DNA of 29,075 nucleotides. Source: a virus. The DNA lies in the IMG/VR virus record IMGVR_UViG_3300009285_000893, positions 1 through 29,075 of that record. One strand, 5' to 3'. Below, in pieces: positions 28,240 through 29,075 of this stretch. A program made the position numbers and the translations under genes. Within the stretch, counting starts at the first letter, position 1; every line of letters begins with the position of its first letter. The notes beneath the pieces were generated by a model that was not told the DNA's origin, made no database searches, and worked only from the letters and a program-made list of their open reading frames with translations.

Positions 28240-28480
28240 TGTTATCCTCTCCTTTGATTATGAATGCCAAGGAGTTTGTCCACGCGCCTTGGCTTCGCGC
28301 GATAGGGGAAATAGAGTAACCCTGGACAGTGAAAGCCCCCGACTTATCCCCCAGGGGCATTGGGAGGTGAAAACTCCAATGGGGAACGCATCTTGCGCCG
28401 CGTGATCGCCCGTCAGCGACTTCCACTAATCCTGTGGGACTAGAGGCTTCGTCAAGCACGCGGATTCGCACATTCACCAC
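28240..28480 (-). other. Leader region with overlapping frame and strong hairpins
   Basis: This 240-nt stretch has no assured gene. A frame opens at GTG 28480/28477, overlapping the stop of the OB-fold-like gene as GTGA, and stays open for 188 codons to 27914, running out of phase through the lipoprotein gene. Its first 80 codons give a protein-like sequence; the later part looks random. The same DNA can fold: CCGCGTG pairs with CACGCGG 52 nt later, enclosing CTAGTCC-CACA-GGATTAG. Further on, CATTGGGAG pairs imperfectly with CTCCAATG, and GCCCC with GGGGC. It is either a coupled small gene or a structured leader/ncRNA for the lipoprotein message. Confidence 0.4.
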
Positions 28481-28881
28481 GCGAAATACTTCTGTTTGAG
28501 TGCCTCTTCGTATAATGCCTTAGCGTACAATATCACGGCATCCGGTCTTGGAGTCTTTCCTTCACCCATACCACCGAGAATCCTGCACGCCCCATTAAGC
28601 GCCATGCCTTTTAGTATGTCCATACTTCGCTGATCCGCAACTTCCGATCCGGAAATAAACTCTTCTTTGGGTTGACTCATCACTTGCTGGAAGGTTATGG
28701 TCTTCACATTGGTGTACTCCCTATTAACCTCGAGCTCCACCTCATCACCGACTTGCGCTTTCGTGAGGTCGTTCTGGTCTTTTGGGAACCATCCTGCACA
28801 CTTGCCACCCGCCATCAAAGTACGGAATGGTTTGCCATTCTTGCTCACCTTGATCTCGCCAAGCTTCTCCACTTTTGCCAT
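28474..28881 (-). CDS. Possible OB-fold / ssDNA-binding-like protein
   Basis: The 135-residue product starts at ATG 28881 with GGAGG 6 nt upstream. Residues 1-65 are predicted beta (G-E-I-K-V-S-K-N-G-K-P-F-R-T-L-M and G-D-E-V-E-L-E-V-N-R-E-Y-T-N-V-K), with the spacing of a small OB barrel. Residues 85-132 form two helices (S-M-D-I-L-K-G-M-A-L-N-G-A and D-A-V-I-L-Y-A-K-A-L-Y-E-E-A-L), a C-terminal pattern I associate with phage recombination or ssDNA-binding accessory proteins. The reading is tentative. A single Cys near residue 28 is unlikely to bind metal alone. Confidence 0.6.
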   Translation of the reverse strand: MAKVEKLGEIKVSKNGKPFRTLMAGGKCAGWFPKDQNDLTKAQVGDEVELEVNREYTNVKTITFQQVMSQPKEEFISGSEVADQRSMDILKGMALNGACRILGGMGEGKTPRPDAVILYAKALYEEALKQKYFAW

Positions 28882-28910
28882 CAGTTTCCTCCATGTTTTT
28901 TTTTACGTAA

Positions 28911-29075
28911 TTAATCTTTTTCTTTGCTCTTCTGCTCCAAATAAAAAACGCACAGGTCTTTATGAATGCACCCATTTCCTTGGTTCGTGCTTTCGCAATA
29001 ATCAGTCGTGACCCACAAGCCACCGAAATCCTTGAATCCCTCCTTGGCATTCTCAATGATTCCGGGACACATGAA
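28911..29075 (-). CDS. Cys-containing small protein (partial at right edge)
   Basis: An open frame enters from the right edge and runs 54 codons to TAA 28913-28911. It may start at ATG 29072 or further upstream outside the window. The visible sequence has Cys at positions 3, 27, 36 and 42 counted from the edge (M-C-P-G, D-Y-C-E-S, N-G-C-I-H, D-L-C-V-F) and a charged end. Four Cys residues and one His could form a zinc site. It lies 29 nt before the OB-like gene. Function unknown. Confidence 0.6.
   Translation of the reverse strand, partial: FMCPGIIENAKEGFKDFGGLWVTTDYCESTNQGNGCIHKDLCVFYLEQKSKEKD

Noticed and set aside
28400-28475. tRNA-like gene suggested by a 7-bp closing stem
   Set aside because: There is no T-loop sequence, no proper D or anticodon arm, and the enclosed length is wrong.
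27914-28480. Full 188-codon gene overlapping the lipoprotein
   Set aside because: Only the first about 80 codons look protein-like; the remainder is out of phase with a clear lipoprotein gene and has shadow-like composition. Kept only as an uncertain region and finding.
28745-29056. 103-codon frame at the right edge
   Set aside because: It overlaps two better frames (the Cys protein and the OB-like protein with a strong ribosome site) and has a Arg/Lys/Trp-rich shadow composition.
1-29075. CRISPR arrays, rRNA, insertion sequences, integrase
   Set aside because: No regularly spaced repeats, rRNA-like sequence, transposase or integrase motif was seen anywhere in the window.

Overview
The window is about 29 kb of a tailed-virus genome, or a provirus, read almost entirely from the minus strand. 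Transcription runs from high to low coordinates. The protein set is that of a siphovirus-like caudovirus with an HK97-fold capsid: small terminase, large terminase, portal fused to a MuF domain, prohead protease, decoration-like protein, major capsid protein, connectors, HK97 gp10-like protein, tail terminator candidate, tail tube, frameshifted tail chaperone, tape measure, baseplate hub and a holin-like end. I saw no sheath gene, which argues against a contractile tail. The host is most likely an archaeon. Several genes carry TTAAATAC or TTATAAATA boxes centred 28-30 nt before their start codons, as expected for archaeal TATA promoters driving short-leader transcripts. The tail region also encodes two very large anchored proteins packed with N-x-S/T sequons and beta-sandwich-like segments. 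Their style recalls surface proteins of DPANN archaea such as Woesearchaeota; that last step is inference.

Layout from right to left. Positions 29075-25571 hold small accessory genes: Cys-rich miniproteins, a possible OB-fold protein, a lipoprotein, an HNH endonuclease and two membrane proteins. Positions 25509-21401 hold a ParB-like/DNA methyltransferase fusion, the small terminase, a zinc protein and a large terminase split by an intein. Positions 21358-19122 hold an unusual insert between terminase and portal: a membrane protein whose gene contains a perfect 16-bp inverted repeat, a zinc protein, a radical SAM enzyme, a PIN-like fragment and another zinc protein. Positions 19076-13715 hold portal-MuF, protease, decoration, capsid and a repeat-rich fibre-like protein, closed by a T-rich terminator. 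A new promoter then starts the connector and tail genes (13629-7694). The two giant surface proteins (7689-2133), the baseplate hub and a small coiled-coil/TM lysis-like cluster reach the left edge. Genes are tightly packed, with ATGA/GTGA overlaps and frequent GGAGG or GGTGA ribosome-binding sites.

The most striking object is the terminase intein. The in-frame protein has clear Hint splicing blocks at both ends but no endonuclease domain between them. Instead, a complete HNH endonuclease with two zinc-finger pairs is encoded in another frame of the same DNA. It overlaps the C-terminal splicing block and has its own archaeal TATA box inside the intein. A second gene that is easy to miss is the -1 frameshift extension of the tail chaperone at an A9 slippery run. 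Four small genes absent from a 60-codon scan were also found by reading the gaps: 1-79, 19122-19289, 27528-27674 and 28911-29075.
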